DNA of 64,000 nt from Litsea cubeba. Lineage: Eukaryota > Streptophyta > Magnoliopsida > Laurales > Lauraceae. Position numbers and translations under genes: made by a program. The notes under the pieces were generated by a model, which saw only the letters and a program-made list of their open reading frames with translations, made no database searches and was not told the origin of the DNA. The DNA is taken from the NCBI GenBank assembly GCA_012931725.1, contig CM022948.1:14957124-15021123 (forward strand). Direction: 5' to 3'. Positions 21,286 through 33,505 of the stretch are shown one piece after another. The first letter of the stretch is position 1; every line of letters begins with the position of its first letter.

Positions 21286-21560
21286 TGATGGTGTCGGTTG
21301 ACCGACGTGATGGTCTCGGTTGACCAACACGAACCGAGGGCTAACCGACGGAACAAAAGCCAATTTCTGCTCTCTGGTATTGGAACCGAGGTCAGTGTCG
21401 GCTGACCGACATAATGGTTGTCGGTTGACCTACGTGTAGGTTGTCGGCTGACCGACGTTCAAAAGGCTAAAATGTGGCTCTCTGGTTTTCTGACCGACAC
21501 GAGCCTCGGCTGACCGACACCATGCTATCGGTTGACCGATACTGAACCGACAGTACGGAA
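21286..21560. repeat. cluster of TCGGTTGACCGAC near-palindromes in LTR D
   Basis: About ten copies of TCGG(T/C)TGACCGAC and close variants occur in 275 bp. The word is an inverted repeat CGGT-TGACCG. Its position within the LTR is similar to that of the GCTCGAGC clusters in A and B. Confidence 0.7.
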
Positions 21561-21670
21561 CTCGTACAGGTTCAGGCCATTCTGAAACTCTTTCTTCCCC
21601 ATTTCATTTTCCTCCATTCTCAAGCCTTTCCAGAGGCTGTAACCTGCATAAAATAGAGCATCCTGCTCTC

Positions 21671-21712
21671 CCCAACAATCCATTCCATCCATTCCATTCC
21701 ATTCCATTCCAT
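21671..21712. repeat. CCATT microsatellite-like run in LTR D
   Basis: Several tandem copies of CATTC (CCATTCCATTCCATTCCATT) occur after GCATCCTGCTCTCCC. Confidence 0.6.
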
Positions 21713-23041
21713 AAACAATTCTAGCAACATATTATCATCAATTGAACCATTTTCCAAAATCTAACCTAACATATATTTTTCCCCAAAAATCAAAATGAAA
21801 CATGCTTGGAATAAAGGGAAATCTACAAGATACTTAGTCAATCAAATAGAAACAAACATACATGCTTATAAATGAAATGCATATCTACTTACCTCAACTA
21901 AGAAGAAGATTGGAATTGGGCAAAACTTGAGGAGAAGCCTTTTTACCCCAAAATCCACGATCTAACCCGATAAAACGAAATCTAAGAAGCCAAGAAGAAG
22001 AAAGGAAGGAAAAGAATTAAGATCAGACCTAATCTAACCAAAGAAATGATAAAGTGAAAATATAAGATTACGAGAAGTCTTACCAATTTGGTACCGAAAG
22101 AAAGAGGGGATCGCAAGGATGAAGATGAGCGGTTCGGATCGCGGAGTTGATCTCTCCAGGCTAGAGTTCCGGGCTTGAAAAGAGAAGAGAAAGAAGAAAA
22201 GGGTTGTTGCGGTTGCTTTCGTTGCAGAGAACGAATAAGGATTAGGGTTAGACTTCGTTTAAGAAGAAGATAGGGAGGAAATGACTAATTTGCCCATTTA
22301 GTGGGTCCGGTGAATGATGGACTGCTTGAAGGGTTTCTGTTCGTCGGATCACGACGAGTCAAGAGACAAAAATGATCAGCATGACGAAACCTTTCAACGA
22401 ACCTAAAAATCATGGCGTTTGGAATATTTTGGAAAACACTTAATTTTCCCTAAATTGCAAACTACCCCCTGCTAAGATCAAACGAACTCGGAATCTTACG
22501 AAACTTCGCACACACTATTCTAATGCTAAAAGAGACTCGCTCATGATCTAAATCCACTTAAATATCTAAAATATAATTAATTATAATAATAGCAAATTAA
22601 ACGGGCCAGGGCCTGATATTGGGCCCAACTGACCCAGTAAGGTCACAGACCTTACATTTCATCTACTCTCCTAAAGTAGATTCACCTTGAAGAGACGCTC
22701 GAGGTGGTTGGTTCAAGCACGGTGAAGGTGTAGGCAAGTTGTCGGAAAGATCTTTGCAGTCCTTAGGTTGACTTGCAACTGCTAAATGGATCTGTGAGTT
22801 TTTGTAACTTTCAATTACATAGTGCTTGGTTGTCTGTTAGTCTAGAAATTAAGACTAGTGTTTTTTTTTTCCTGAGTAGGTTTTCTACGTAAAAATCATG
22901 TGTCTCATTCTTTTGTGGTTTATTGTTTGTTTTCTAGATTTAGTTTAATTAACCCTAGATTAATTAACTGGATTTGGAATCTAAAAGAGAAACTGTTTTG
23001 GGACCTTAGCCTATGTTAAGGCTTAATCTCGTTTCATTAAT

Positions 23042-23053
23042 TGGTATCAGAGC
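23042..23053 (+). other. primer binding site of Copia element C
   Basis: TGGTATCAGAGC is a perfect match to the usual tRNA-iMet primer site, five bases after the LTR end. Confidence 0.9.
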
Positions 23054-23071
23054 AGGTTGCACTAATTCATT

Positions 23072-23448
23072 ATGGGATCAAACCATCAGCTCTCTCTTAT
23101 GGAATTCAATAGAGAAAGAACCTCGACCACTAAGCCCCCGTTATTTGATGGAACCAATTATGCTTAGTGGAAAGTGAGCATGATTGCTTTCCTTAAGGTT
23201 ATAGACGATGAGGTCTGGGACATAGTTGAAGAAGGATATACCTACCCTACAGTTGTAGCAAATAGGGAAGACCATTCTAAAACCTAAAGCCCAGTGGGCT
23301 CAAGATGAGAAACGAGCATCCAACTACAACAACAATGCAATAAATGCCATCTACAATGGAGTTAGAACTAAAGCAACAACCACATCATAATTAATGCAAC
23401 AACTGCATCAGAGTTTCGCTGGATCTCTGCATGCCCTAATGCTAAGGC
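23072..23448 (+). pseudogene. gag: Copia gag N-terminal part of element C (broken)
   Basis: From an ATG at 23072 the frame reads a start region then PPLFDGTNYA, a TAG where Phe or Gln is usual, and WKVSMIAFLKVIDDEVWDI. This is the same Copia gag signature as at 3684. It has an early stop and a frameshift near 23275, and is then cut by solo LTR B at 23449. It continues at 26667 after the target duplication AAGGC. It is non-functional. Confidence 0.85.
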
Positions 23449-26400
23449 TGTCAGACCCCGACCCAGGTTTGGAATATTTAATTATATTTAATCATGATTA
23501 GTTGATAAGTGGGGTTAGTGGACGATTAGCTTATCCTCTTAAGCTAGATTAGAATGTTTGATTTTCTTTGGGAACCTTTGTGAGTCATTGACTTAAGTTT
23601 GACACGGGCCGGGGCGCCCGTGGATTTGTGTGTGAATTTGTGGAGTTTAATCTTGATGTTTGTAAAATCCCAATTTTTGTGCATTTCGACTCATTTTATC
23701 TAGATCATCAACTTTCACGTTTTGGCCAACTTGATTTAATTATCAGAAATCGCGTTTTTCGAGGAAAAGGGCAAAACTGACATTTCACACAAAATCTGTA
23801 CCCAAATTTTGAAAATTTCAGAAATTGAGAAAAATATACTTTTTAGAAAGTAGAAATTTCGCTGAGCGTTTTTGTCTTCTTCGTCGTTTTCGTTCGGGGG
23901 CCCGCAAATACCATTTTCAGCTTTGTGAAGACCGGGGCCCACAAAACTTATCTTATAAGAGGGGGAACCTTTCTCCTCCTCCTTCATTTCTCTTCCAGCA
24001 AGAGTTCTTAGCTAGGGTTTTCCCTCTCTTCCCACTCTCTCTCTCTCATCTGAAACTCTCATTTGGAGGAGTTCTCTTGGAGGAATGATCTCCTAAAGTC
24101 CTTCCTCTTCATTCAAGCTTTCCAAAGATATCTTTTTCAAGGGTTTTGAGTTAAGGAAAGGCCCTCATTCAAGCTTCTCTTCTTCATTGGGGTTTCTCAA
24201 GGTTAGCAATGGCTTTCCAAACTTGAGATTCTTGTTTTCCTCTCCATTTAGAGTGTTTTAATCCCATATGCTAGGGTTTTCCTTGGAGATTTACAAATGT
24301 TGATTTTTAGGGTTTTCCTTGGGAAAATTTTGGGGTTTTTGTAGATTTGAAGCTTGAGGCACTAGAGCTTTGTTTGAAGAGTGATTTTGCTTCCATCTTC
24401 ACTAGAGGCAAGTAGATTCTACAATTAATATGATGATTTTTCTTATTTAGTCCCACTTCATGATTTTTCTTCTTATGTGCTAATCTTCTTTGATTTATGG
24501 ATTTACTTTGATTGAATGAACCATTGTTACATTGATTTCAATTTATGTTATTGTCTTACCATGCATTGGAAGTGTGCTTTCACTTTGGCCCTTTTGAAAA
24601 TTTGGTTTCCTTGTGTTAAAGTTGGGTGCTCAAAGAAAAGGGGGAAAACTTTGATTCCCTTAAAAAGTATTGTGTTTGATTTAATGGATAATTAAGGATG
24701 ATGATTTGATGATTTGTGGAGATTGAAAACAGGCCCAAGTTATTGTAGAATGGTGTAAGGAAGGAAAGGAATGAAAAATGAACAAAAAGAATGGAAAAAT
24801 CTGCCTGCCGAGCCGGATTGGACAGAGCCCAGTCCGCTCGAGCGACCCAGGCACTGTCTGGGATCCACTCGAGCGGACCTGGGCTCGCTCGAGCGAGCCC
24901 AGCCCAGCCTGGGGGTTCGGATCAGGCCTATTTCGTGGTCCATTTAAGGACTGTTTTGGGCCTGATTTCAGGGCTCCTTGGGCCTGATTCACGGTCAATT
25001 TCTGGGCTGTTTTGAGACCTAATATTGGACTGTTTTATGACCTGAATCTGGGCTACTTTAAGGACTGTTTTGGGCCTATTTAGTGGACTGTTTGAGCTTG
25101 GGTAAGGCCAGTTGTGGGCCCGATTAAAAAGGGGTTTAAAACCTACGTTTAATGAGGACTTATTGGATATAATTTCAAGTCCACTTCAAGCCTATGTCCA
25201 AGCCCAATTCAGCCCCAAACTCTTTCCTATAATTGAAGCCCATTCGGCCCTTTTACAAGCCTAGAATTTATTGTGAGAATTGGCTTGGACTATGATCAAG
25301 ACCACTTGGGAAACCTTCAAGTCTAAATGTACACTTCATCCCTTGTGATTGTCGAGGATCTTCGGTGGCACCAAATTACTTTCTACTAATGACAATAAAG
25401 GGGTCAAATGTATATCGAGACTACCCGCTTTAGTCGATCGAATCATCATACATTCATCCTATATAAAAAGACTTTTGTCCGGATTCTTTCTCCAATCCTT
25501 TTGAATGTTTTGAAGTGGTTTACCACATACTTAGATATTGATAAGACTACTCACCTATTTTGCTCGGATTCGCCAATAAGCATTTGTTTGGAGTAGCTTT
25601 CTTATCGATTTTGGAAATGCATCTTATAAACGGATTTGTATTACTTTGAGGTTTCGAATTTTCATTCTAATGGCACCACTAGGCTTAGGTCACCTTGTCG
25701 GACTGATCATCCGGCTTGGGATCTTTAATTTGTCTGCCAGCTGCAGTTTGATTCTGTCTGTACCGACCATGGCAACGGTTATATCCGGTCCCACGTGTAG
25801 TGCTACGGTTCTGTTTGATAACGACTATGTCGTTCCGGTCCCACGAGTAGTGGCTACGGTTTTGTCTGCTCCGGTACTTCGGTAACAGGAGAATATAGCT
25901 TTACGTGGTTTGCCAATGTTTTCATGCATTTAATATTCATCTTATGGTATTTGTTTATTTTACTTATCATAACATTGGATTTGTAACCCATTGAGATGTT
26001 TATCTTCTATCTTTAGTTCGTCATTGTATTATTATTCGTGATTTAATCGTGGCTCTCATTTAATTAATGCTTTGTTTTTCTATCATCCTATTATTGTTGT
26101 ATTTGCTTGCCAGACCGTCGTGTCTGACCATTTTTGCTTGGTGCCAGATGTCGAGCCCCTCGCGGTCGAGGCGCACTTCGAGGCGGAACCCATAGTCCTT
26201 GTGGAGGGCGAGTGGCAGCCCGATGATGTCGTTTAGACGTCGGGTTGCTTTTGGAGCGGCGATCACATTTTGGGAATAGATACTTTACATTTTGGGTTTT
26301 TGGTTGTGGCCATTATTGGCTTCTACTTTTTGGGAAAAGATTGTAATTAATGGCTAACTTTACTTTTGTATCAACTTTAAACTAACTTTGGGGCCTACCA

Positions 26401-26666
26401 ATGAAATGTTTCTCTTTTTGATGCTAGTCTCGTGCGTTCTCATCTTATACCCGTTTGTGAGAGACTTTTATGTTTGCTACAATGCTTCCGCGTAAGTCAT
26501 TTGTATGGAAGTGATTCTTATCTATCACTGTTGGATCGGACTTCGGGAATCCTTACCGCGGAAACCTGTGGGAAACTAGCGTGTGCGGGCGAATTTTCTG
26601 GCCCGTCGCGCCACGACCCCGGATTAAGGCCTCGTTTAGCGGGACCCTCGGTCCGGGGGCGTGACA
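23449..26666 (+). mobile_element. solo LTR B (Gypsy-type long LTR, 3218 bp)
   Basis: It begins TGTCAGACCCCGACCC and ends GGGGGCGTGACA, with an exact 5-bp target duplication AAGGC (23444-23448 and 26667-26671). Its length is within 4 bp of LTR A, and it has the same order of blocks: a TATA-like CTTATAAG near 23953, GCTCGAGCG words at 24833-24900, CCAGCTGCAGT near 25738, and CCAGACCGTCGTGTCTGACC near 26111. It has no interior, primer site or coding domain. It lies inside the gag of element C, so it is younger than C. Confidence 0.88.
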
Positions 26667-28230
26667 AAGGCAGCATGGGATCTCTTGCACGGACTGTCCA
26701 TGAGGGTACAGACACCGTTAAGCATAAAAAGGTCCAAAATTCGACTAGTGCTTTTGAGACCTTGCTAATGAAAGAGTCTGAAACGTTTGATGAGTTTTAT
26801 GCTAAATTGAGTCATATTATTAACTCAAGTTTCAATTTTGGAGAGCCAATCTCTGAGGCTAAAATTGTTAAGAAAATCTTAAGGTCGCTTCCCTAAAGGT
26901 TTCATCAAAAGTGGTAGTTATTAAGGAGTATCAAAATCTAGATTCTCTCAGTCTGGAACAGTTAGTTGGAAATTTGCAGACCTATGAAGCCAACCATTAT
27001 CCAAATAAAAAGGGTAAGGACATTGCTCTCAAGTCATCCAAATCTGCGAAGGATAGTTCTAATGTTGAATCGGGTTATGACTCGGATGATGCTGAGTTTG
27101 AAGAATTGTTTGTTAAAAAGATCAGAAAGTTATGGAAAAACAAGAAAAACAATTTGAACAAAGACTATTAGAACAACAAGGCACCTAATAAATCAAAGTT
27201 TGTGCCTAAGTCCGATAAAAATCAGGTGAAAGGATCCTCCAAGCCTATCCAATGCTATGACTGTCAAGGATATGGTCACACTGCCGCTAAGTGTGCCAAT
27301 CGTAAAGAGAAAAGCAAAGGTAAGGTTTTGAACGTTTCTTGAGATTAGGATTCAGAGGAGGAAAAGAGTGAGCCAGAGTCTCCTTCTAATGATTCTAGCA
27401 AATTTGTTACTTTCATGGCTTTGTATAATGCTTCTTCTATGCAGGGTTCATCTGATAAGGACTCAAGTCAAATGAAGATATAAATCTGCATGATTTTTCT
27501 AACAATGAGCAGGACATGGAATCTGAATATAGGAGGCTACTGCAAGATTCCATACGTATGTCAAAGATTAATAAAAAAAAAGAGTAATGAAGTTGAAAGC
27601 AATGGATTCCAAGAACTCTTCCCTGATAGCGCAATTGAAAGATTCTCATGCAAAGGTAAGTCAGTTGGAAGATCAGCGTTTTATTTTGTCTAACAACCTG
27701 ATTGATGTAGGTAAGGAGAATGCTCTACTGAAATAGCAAGTGGAGAAAGCCTCAAGGGATTTGGTAGCCTTGAAGGAAGTGCTGAATGATTGCAAGGCCG
27801 AAAAGGCAGATCTAATTAGAAAACTCAAGATGTCACTTTCTGAATTGGCTACTGCAAAGGATTCTTTGGATCTCATGAACAGAGTGTCAAAGAAGTTTGA
27901 TGACATCTTGAGCAGTCAAGTTCTGGATTCAGCAAAACATGGAATTGGCTCTGTGCATAGAGCATCCACTTCGAAGTCAAGGACCTACCATGTTCTCCAT
28001 TGCACCCATTATTCATAATGCTCCACCCATGAAATCTTTGCAAGCAAAGTATAAACATGTGTCTAACAATAAATTTATCCTCACCTGTCATATGGCATTG
28101 TAACAAACTGAGAAATCACATGAGAAATCGGCAAAGGAAGAAGCATTATTCTCCTCAACGGGTCAAGACAAAGTCCGTCTGGGTTCTTAACTTTGACATG
28201 CGTTGTAATGTGGTCCATAATGCTCTCGTA
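26667..28230 (+). pseudogene. gag: Copia gag C-terminal part of element C (broken)
   Basis: It resumes after LTR B. Pieces in sequence are ESETFDEFYAKLSHIINSSF and KIVKKILRSLP (gag core), then a Lys/Ser-rich stretch, then zinc knuckle CYDCQGYGHTAAKC (about 27254-27297). An acidic region, a coiled-coil-like stretch (27740-27910) and a basic tail follow. Stops and frameshifts occur near 26895, 27170, 27340 and 27480 and beyond. The layout matches the gag at 3684-5705, so C belongs to the same broad Sirevirus-like group. No second knuckle is obvious. Confidence 0.8.
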
Positions 28231-29214
28231 AAGCCTATTGAGCCTGCTAGGTTTAATTCTTACCATAAGTCTCTAGGCATTGGCTTACACCCCTAATCCT
28301 CAATTCGTGTTCTAACTTGTACATGCATACTTTTTCAAGATGATTTTATGTTTGTCTGGCATGTGATACAGTTTATTTGCTTATTGTTAGAATTGAATTT
28401 CTTGGTACACGGTTTAAGGCTTTTGAACATGTCTTACCTACATGATGATTCACTTGGACTCTCACTTAGGGTTAAACAAACACTAGGATTGATAGGATTC
28501 AAGGTCTTAGTGGATTTGCATTTTTTTCGGAGCATCGACCATGATTTTCTTGCTCTCCTCTTAATGATTATATGTGCCCCAAAATTCTTAATAATTGTCC
28601 GTAGAGATTTCTGTAGGGAGTATGTATGGAAATGAATTACGATTAGGTATGCTCCATATGTCTTAACTCAGCTTATATCGTATGATCTCAGAAATTCTTG
28701 GGATGAAAATGTCGGCGAGTAAAAAAGTTAGTAACTGGGTTTGCTCCTTTGATTTTAACTTTTTTTTATAGCATTCGAGCTTGAAAACTCTTACTCTTGA
28801 GAAAATGTTGTATTGGGTCAATGATGGTTTCATAAAAAAAAAGGGGAAAAAAGAGCTATGAAATTAAGGGGGAGCTTCATGTATCATTGTTGACCAGGTC
28901 AAATGTTTTCGAAAGGTGTGAACTTTTCTTTGAACCTGATGAATGTTAATTATTGGCCAATAATCGACTTCTTCCTGTGTATCCATTTGAGATTATCCCC
29001 CACACATAATTTACACACATGTCAAATTCCTGAACATTGTGTTGCCTGAATTATTGGTTTCTTAAAATCTTGCACATTGTCATGTTTGATCATTGAGGAT
29101 TCTCCATTTTTGGCCGGATTGAGTTTTTGCATCCATGCATGTTTCATCAAATATAAAATACTCTGATAAAAGGGGAGTATATAAACTTTGTCAATTATGA
29201 ACAAAAAGGGGGAT
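28231..29214 (+). other. 3' non-coding interior of Copia element C with polypurine tracts
   Basis: No pol motif is seen. Polypurine tracts AAGGGGAAAAAAGAG (about 28840), TTAAGGGGGAGC (about 28865-28876) and ACAAAAAGGGGGATA (about 29201-29215) recall the repeated tracts of Sireviruses. The last is followed at once by the target duplication of element E, not by C's own LTR. The final pre-LTR tract is at 44834-44846. Confidence 0.65.
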
Positions 29215-29219
29215 ATTTT

Positions 29220-31813
29220 TGTTGACACAAAAAATGTCACTTTGCTTCTTCAAAATCCAAAAAGCTACATGAAGTCGATACCTGCCATAAATAGGCAATG
29301 CTACTTCCAAAAAATCAAATCTTGTCAGAATCAAACAAAAACTGCAAGATTCTTCAAGCAGACAAAAAAGGAGTACACAAGAAGTTTCGGGCCATTTCAA
29401 AATCATTGGCCTAACTTCGCTTCTCCGACAGCTGAGAAGGAGCTCGCGGCGGCGAAAGCATCGGAGATACCAAATCTTCGATCAGAGCCGATGGATGGTC
29501 TCAAAATACATCCAAAAGGATGCACGTCAAGTTCCGAGTCAAACCGACAACGTTTGACCCTACATCAACCCTCGAACCGCTAAATCAAGCCTCTCGGCGG
29601 TGAGAACCACCGAGGCCATCACTCGTCAGACAGAGCACATGGACGGCTTCAAAATGCTTACAAAGGGCTGCACGTCAAGTTTCAGGTCATTTCGACAACA
29701 TTTGACCAGACTTTGACGCTCGGAAGCCAAATCAGGCCTCTCGGCGACGAAGCTCCCCAGGACCATGGTTTCCAAGACAGAGCCTATGGATCATCTTAAA
29801 ATGACTCCAATAGGTTCCCTGTGAAATTTCAGGACAATCAGACATCGGTTGACCGCACATCAAGCCGCGACATCTTCATCGTTACAAAAAGAAGTCTACT
29901 GGCGATAGGACCCCAAACGGCTTAAAAAATCAAACAAAAGCCTATGGTTGGTCTTATTTATTGCTCGGGAGGCTTCATCCCAAATTTCAGGTCATTCCGA
30001 CATCGTTTGGACCAGTTTCAGCTTCTGACGGAAAATCGGCAGCTCTACGCGACAAAGTCTTCAGCTTTCCCGGAAAATTGGAAACTTTGCACTGCAAAAT
30101 CCAAGGATTCTTGTCAAGTTTTCTACAGGAAAATTAGGCCAATAAATGAAAAAAAATGTCAAGAAAAAAATACAAAAGAAAAAAAATCGAAAAACTTCAA
30201 AAACGGTCGCAAAACGGGACAAAAGGGGGGAAATTCCCCCAGGGTCGCATGCCCCTGCGACCATGGAGCCCGGAATCGCCGGTTTGGCCCCGGAAAACCC
30301 GTTTTTCATCGTTTTTCGCGATTCGAAGCTTCCGACTCCTAGGAATTTCCAAAATTCATACTTTTGAGGCACTAAATCCTTTGACATCCGTCAAAATCAT
30401 GGGTCAATCATCAAGAGTATCAAAATCAACATTGATCGCCAACCGGTCAACTAAAAAAGTGTGCTTTCTACCCGACCGATCGAGAAATCGACAGGACAGA
30501 TGACACCGACCCGCTGTTGGCAACCAATAGCTGAAGTTACATGGTCATCCAATGTCGATCTACATGAAGATCCAGCGATGATCATCGCCAGAAGAATCCC
30601 AAAAGACACGGCACGGCCCACGACTCTTCAACTGCTCGGCGACCAGTTAATGTAATTAATTGGCTAGCTTTATTGCAATCATTAATTCATTTCTTTGGAC
30701 GGCCCAATCAGAAGCAAGCAAATGGGAGTTACAAGTCAATTGATTCATGGCATTTAACCCATGAAACTCCTCCCATCATGGCGATTAAAGGCGATTAAAT
30801 GCCCTCAATCTCCACCGGCCAATCAGAAGCCAAGAAAAAGGAGTTACAAAATAAAGGAATTAAACCCTGTAACTCCTCCCATTATGCGGCTTAATGACAA
30901 TAAAAGCCCATAAACCTCCTAAATGGCTACCAAGAGCCTATAAATAGGAGAACATTCCAAATAATTCCGGATCGGAAAAAACAAAACAGATCCCAAATCA
31001 GAAAAAAGCACGAAAAATTCAGAGAAAGAAAGAGAGAAAACTATGCGAAAGTTCTGCACCGGCCACCACTACAAGGTGACAAAAGTCCCTTGGGGAGTAC
31101 TCCTCCCCCCCAAGGTCCTTGCCTTCTCTTTCTGCCTCCAATGGCTTAGACATGACTTTTCAGTCCGTCTACTTAGCTTTTTATTGGACATAGGACCTCC
31201 ATTTGGTCTTTATCCTCTAAAAATCTGAGGTTATAGCCAAGCCAAGTGAATCAAGAGCATCCTCTGTTCTCATCTGCAAGGATGATGGCGAAGTCCACAT
31301 GGCTTGCGACCGTCAATCTGAACGAGTCCCCACAATCTCCTGAGAAGTTAGATCCTCCTTTTCTTGCTTTTTATTGTAGTTTGTATTTTTTTAAAAGAGA
31401 CAAAATCACAACTCTTGTCTTTCATTATTGATAAGAATTGTAAATCGGCTATAAAACGCCAAAATCGGCTATAAACGCAAAAAATGGGCTATAAATGCCA
31501 AAATCGGCTATAAACGCCAAAAATCGGCTATAAATGCCAAAACATCACCTTTCACGGCAAATCACGAAAAATGTCTATTTTCTGAAATATATGTGCAATG
31601 GAAACTTGAAAGAAGTTAATTTCCGTTTTAACTTGCGAAGGTTGATCTCCGATCACCACTTGCAATTCCAAGTAGAAATAGAAAATCTGGCACACCCACA
31701 CAAAAAAATGTTGATACCCGCTTCTGCCCCCTGGCGCGAAAGGGTCCTACCCCAACGGACTCCCACGTCCGCCGACCTCGGTAGGCCCCGGCCAATGAAC
31801 GCGCGGTCCATCA
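29220..31813 (+). repeat. 5' LTR of element E (2594 bp)
   Basis: Positions 29857-31813 align with the 3' LTR at 42839-44757; the first ~637 bp have no partner there. Within those, a ~130-bp unit (CTCTCGGCG..GA, then GACAGAGC..ATGGA, then CACGTCAAGTT.C) recurs three to four times between about 29430 and 29860. A TATAAATA box lies at 30939-30946. A short array of GGCTATAAACGCCAAAATC units lies at about 31446-31540. The end is GTCCATCA. Confidence 0.85.
30939..30946 (+). promoter_or_regulatory. TATA box of element E 5' LTR
   Basis: TATAAATA lies in GAGCCTATAAATAGGAG. The same context is kept in the 3' LTR at 43917-43924. Confidence 0.75.
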
Positions 31814-31834
31814 AGCTGGCTCCACCCGGTGGGA
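31814..31834 (+). other. putative primer binding region of element E
   Basis: Immediately after the LTR comes TGGCTCCACCCGGTGGGA. It resembles the Gypsy/Tat form TGGCGCCGTCTGTGGGA, which is seen intact in element F. It differs at several bases, so the assignment is tentative. Confidence 0.5.
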
Positions 31835-32035
31835 CTCGTTCATTTGAGAACACGATGTTAGAAATGAAATATTTGCATATCATATCTTTTGCTCTATGCT
31901 TATACTTCTTTTCTGGATTCCTTGACTACTTTCTAATTGGTGGCCAATGTTGGATTCCGCATCTAAAAAAATGAGATGAGGTTTATTGAAAATTTCTATT
32001 TCTTTGAATTTATTTCCACTCTTTCTCTTTTCAAA

Positions 32036-32330
32036 AAAAAAAAACAGATTTCTCGGTTTGGATTCAAAATTGAGAAACCTTGATCCTCTCCTATCGTTCA
32101 TCGTGCTTGCAGAAATGTTGAGCCTGTTTGACTAAGGATTTGGGCCATCGTTTCTCTTCGATGAGTTCATTAGAGTTTTAAAAAAAAATCAGATTTTTGA
32201 GTTTGGATTCAAAATTGAGAAACCTTGATCGTCTCCTATCGTTCATCGTGCTTTCAGAAATGTTGAGCCTGTTCGACTAAGGATTTGGGTCATCGCTTCT
32301 CTTCGATTAGTTCATTAAGAATCTGAAAAA
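32036..32330 (+). repeat. ~135-bp tandem duplication in the element E leader
   Basis: Two copies of a unit that includes GGATTCAAAATTGAGAAACC, TCGTTCATCGTGCTT and CTAAGGATTTGGG follow one another. They resemble a further related pair at about 32640-32920 with CACTGGCGCTCGCGGAAATC. Together they form a four-member, diverged repeat group in the untranslated leader. Confidence 0.75.
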
Positions 32331-32469
32331 AAAAAAAAAAACAGCTTGACTGTTCTAGGCAAGGGTCTTCCAAACGGGTTCATTAAGTAATCCTACCCTT
32401 ACCTGGGGGCAATTCTATCAATCGAGATTTCATAAGATCGGGTTAGGAGGCCTATGTGTACTCTCTCGT

Positions 32470-32636
32470 CTTATAAATAAAAATTTTTCAAAATAAAAAA
32501 TTTTAAAATAAAAATTTTAAGATAATAAATAAAAATAAAAAAATATATAAAAAAATTTTCAAAAAAATAAATAAAAATAAAAAAAGATTTTTTTAAAAAA
32601 AATCTTAAAAAAAAAGATTTTTTAAAAAAAAAAACT
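32470..32636. repeat. A/T low-complexity block in the element E leader
   Basis: Almost only A and T, with AAATAAAAATAAAAA and AAAATTTT words. It separates the two repeat pairs of the leader. No coding. Confidence 0.8.
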
Positions 32637-32639
32637 TCC

Positions 32640-32920
32640 GTCATTTTTGGGTTCAGATCGGAGAAATTTTGGTCTCCTCCTTCTGAGCACTGGCGCTCGC
32701 GGAAATCGTTGAGCCCGTGTTCAGATTGGAATGCCTTTTGCTCTTTTTGATGAACCTGATCTTGACCTTTAAAAAAAAACTCGTCATCTTTGGATTCAGA
32801 ACCGAGAAATTATGGTTCATTCCCTTCTGAGTACTGGCGCTCGCGGAAATCGCTGAAACCGTATTTGGATCGGAATACCATCTGCTTTCTCTGATGAATT
32901 CATTCTTGACCTTTCAGAAC
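32640..32920 (+). repeat. second ~140-bp repeat pair in the element E leader
   Basis: Two units share TCTGAGNACTGGCGCTCGCG, GAAATCG.TGA..CCGT and TT.GGATTCAGA.C.GAGAAAT. They are related to the pair at 32036-32330. Such leader repeats are often seen in non-autonomous LTR elements. Confidence 0.7.
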
Positions 32921-33505
32921 AGAGAATCTCATCTCATGGATGCGGTCTCCAAACATTTATGTCTAGCGGTACTAGTACGCCCTTTTAGGGTCTACTGTAT
33001 TCGCGACCGGCACATTTGTAACTCCAACCTTATATTTTTCTTACATCGAGCAAGCTCTGCTTCTCGATAAGTCGAATTTAGGTTCACAATTGCTTTTAGC
33101 AGTCACTGCGACGCTCATTTTGGCTTACCATACCTGCGATCAGAACAATTTTACCATCTATGGCTATTTTTGCCTTCTTCATATTGCTTGGGTCATATTC
33201 CTCGAACGATTTAAAAAGACAAAACCATAGAACTCCCCATTTATGATCATTATATTCTTATGAATACTAATGGATGTGGTCTTGTTTCAGAAGTTTTTCG
33301 AAAAAACTAACAATGGCAGCTTCACTATCCATTACTTTCGATGAGAACAAGCACCAGCTCATGCTTCAACAGAAGCAAACCACGCGCACCTACAAGCGCC
33401 CCATCAGCTGCCGAAGCGTCAACTCCCTCAGCAACTCTCTGAACTCGGGTCGACCACGACTCCCCGGACTATCGTCTTTGGGACGCTGGAACATTCCCAC
33501 TTCCC

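Larger units (their letters stand above)
19675..22656 (-). mobile_element. LTR D (solo LTR, Gypsy-type, reverse orientation, 2982 bp)
   Basis: It sits in the 5' LTR of C between copies of the target duplication TTTCA (19670-19674 and 22657-22661). Its plus-strand start TATCACGTCCCC is a mutated TGTCACG..CCCC; its other end is CTTACA. Read on the minus strand it ends like A and B (GGGGGACGTGA), and it shares GAGGTAAGTAGAT with the GAGGCAAGTAGAT of B, so it belongs to a related family. No gag or pol is seen. A cluster of GTCGGTTGACCGAC-type words occupies 21286-21560. Confidence 0.75.
19122..23036 (+). repeat. 5' LTR of Copia element C (about 928 bp without insertion D)
   Basis: It starts TGTAAGGACTTTGAG and ends CTCGTTTCA, then a primer site. 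LTR D with its 5-bp duplication is inserted after 19674. The remaining sequence aligns with 44847-45757, including degenerate GCTCAAGCG words near 19251-19415 and the AAGTAGATTCACCTTGAAGA block. Confidence 0.8.

Noticed and set aside
24681..25015. ORFs on both strands around GCTCGAGC words in LTR B
   Set aside because: They arise from palindromic CpG-rich repeats within a solo LTR; no domain.
29944..30503. overlapping Lys/Arg-rich ORFs in the 5' LTR of element E
   Set aside because: They lie in the LTR, on both strands, with no conservation of frame in the 3' LTR copy (43133-43556).
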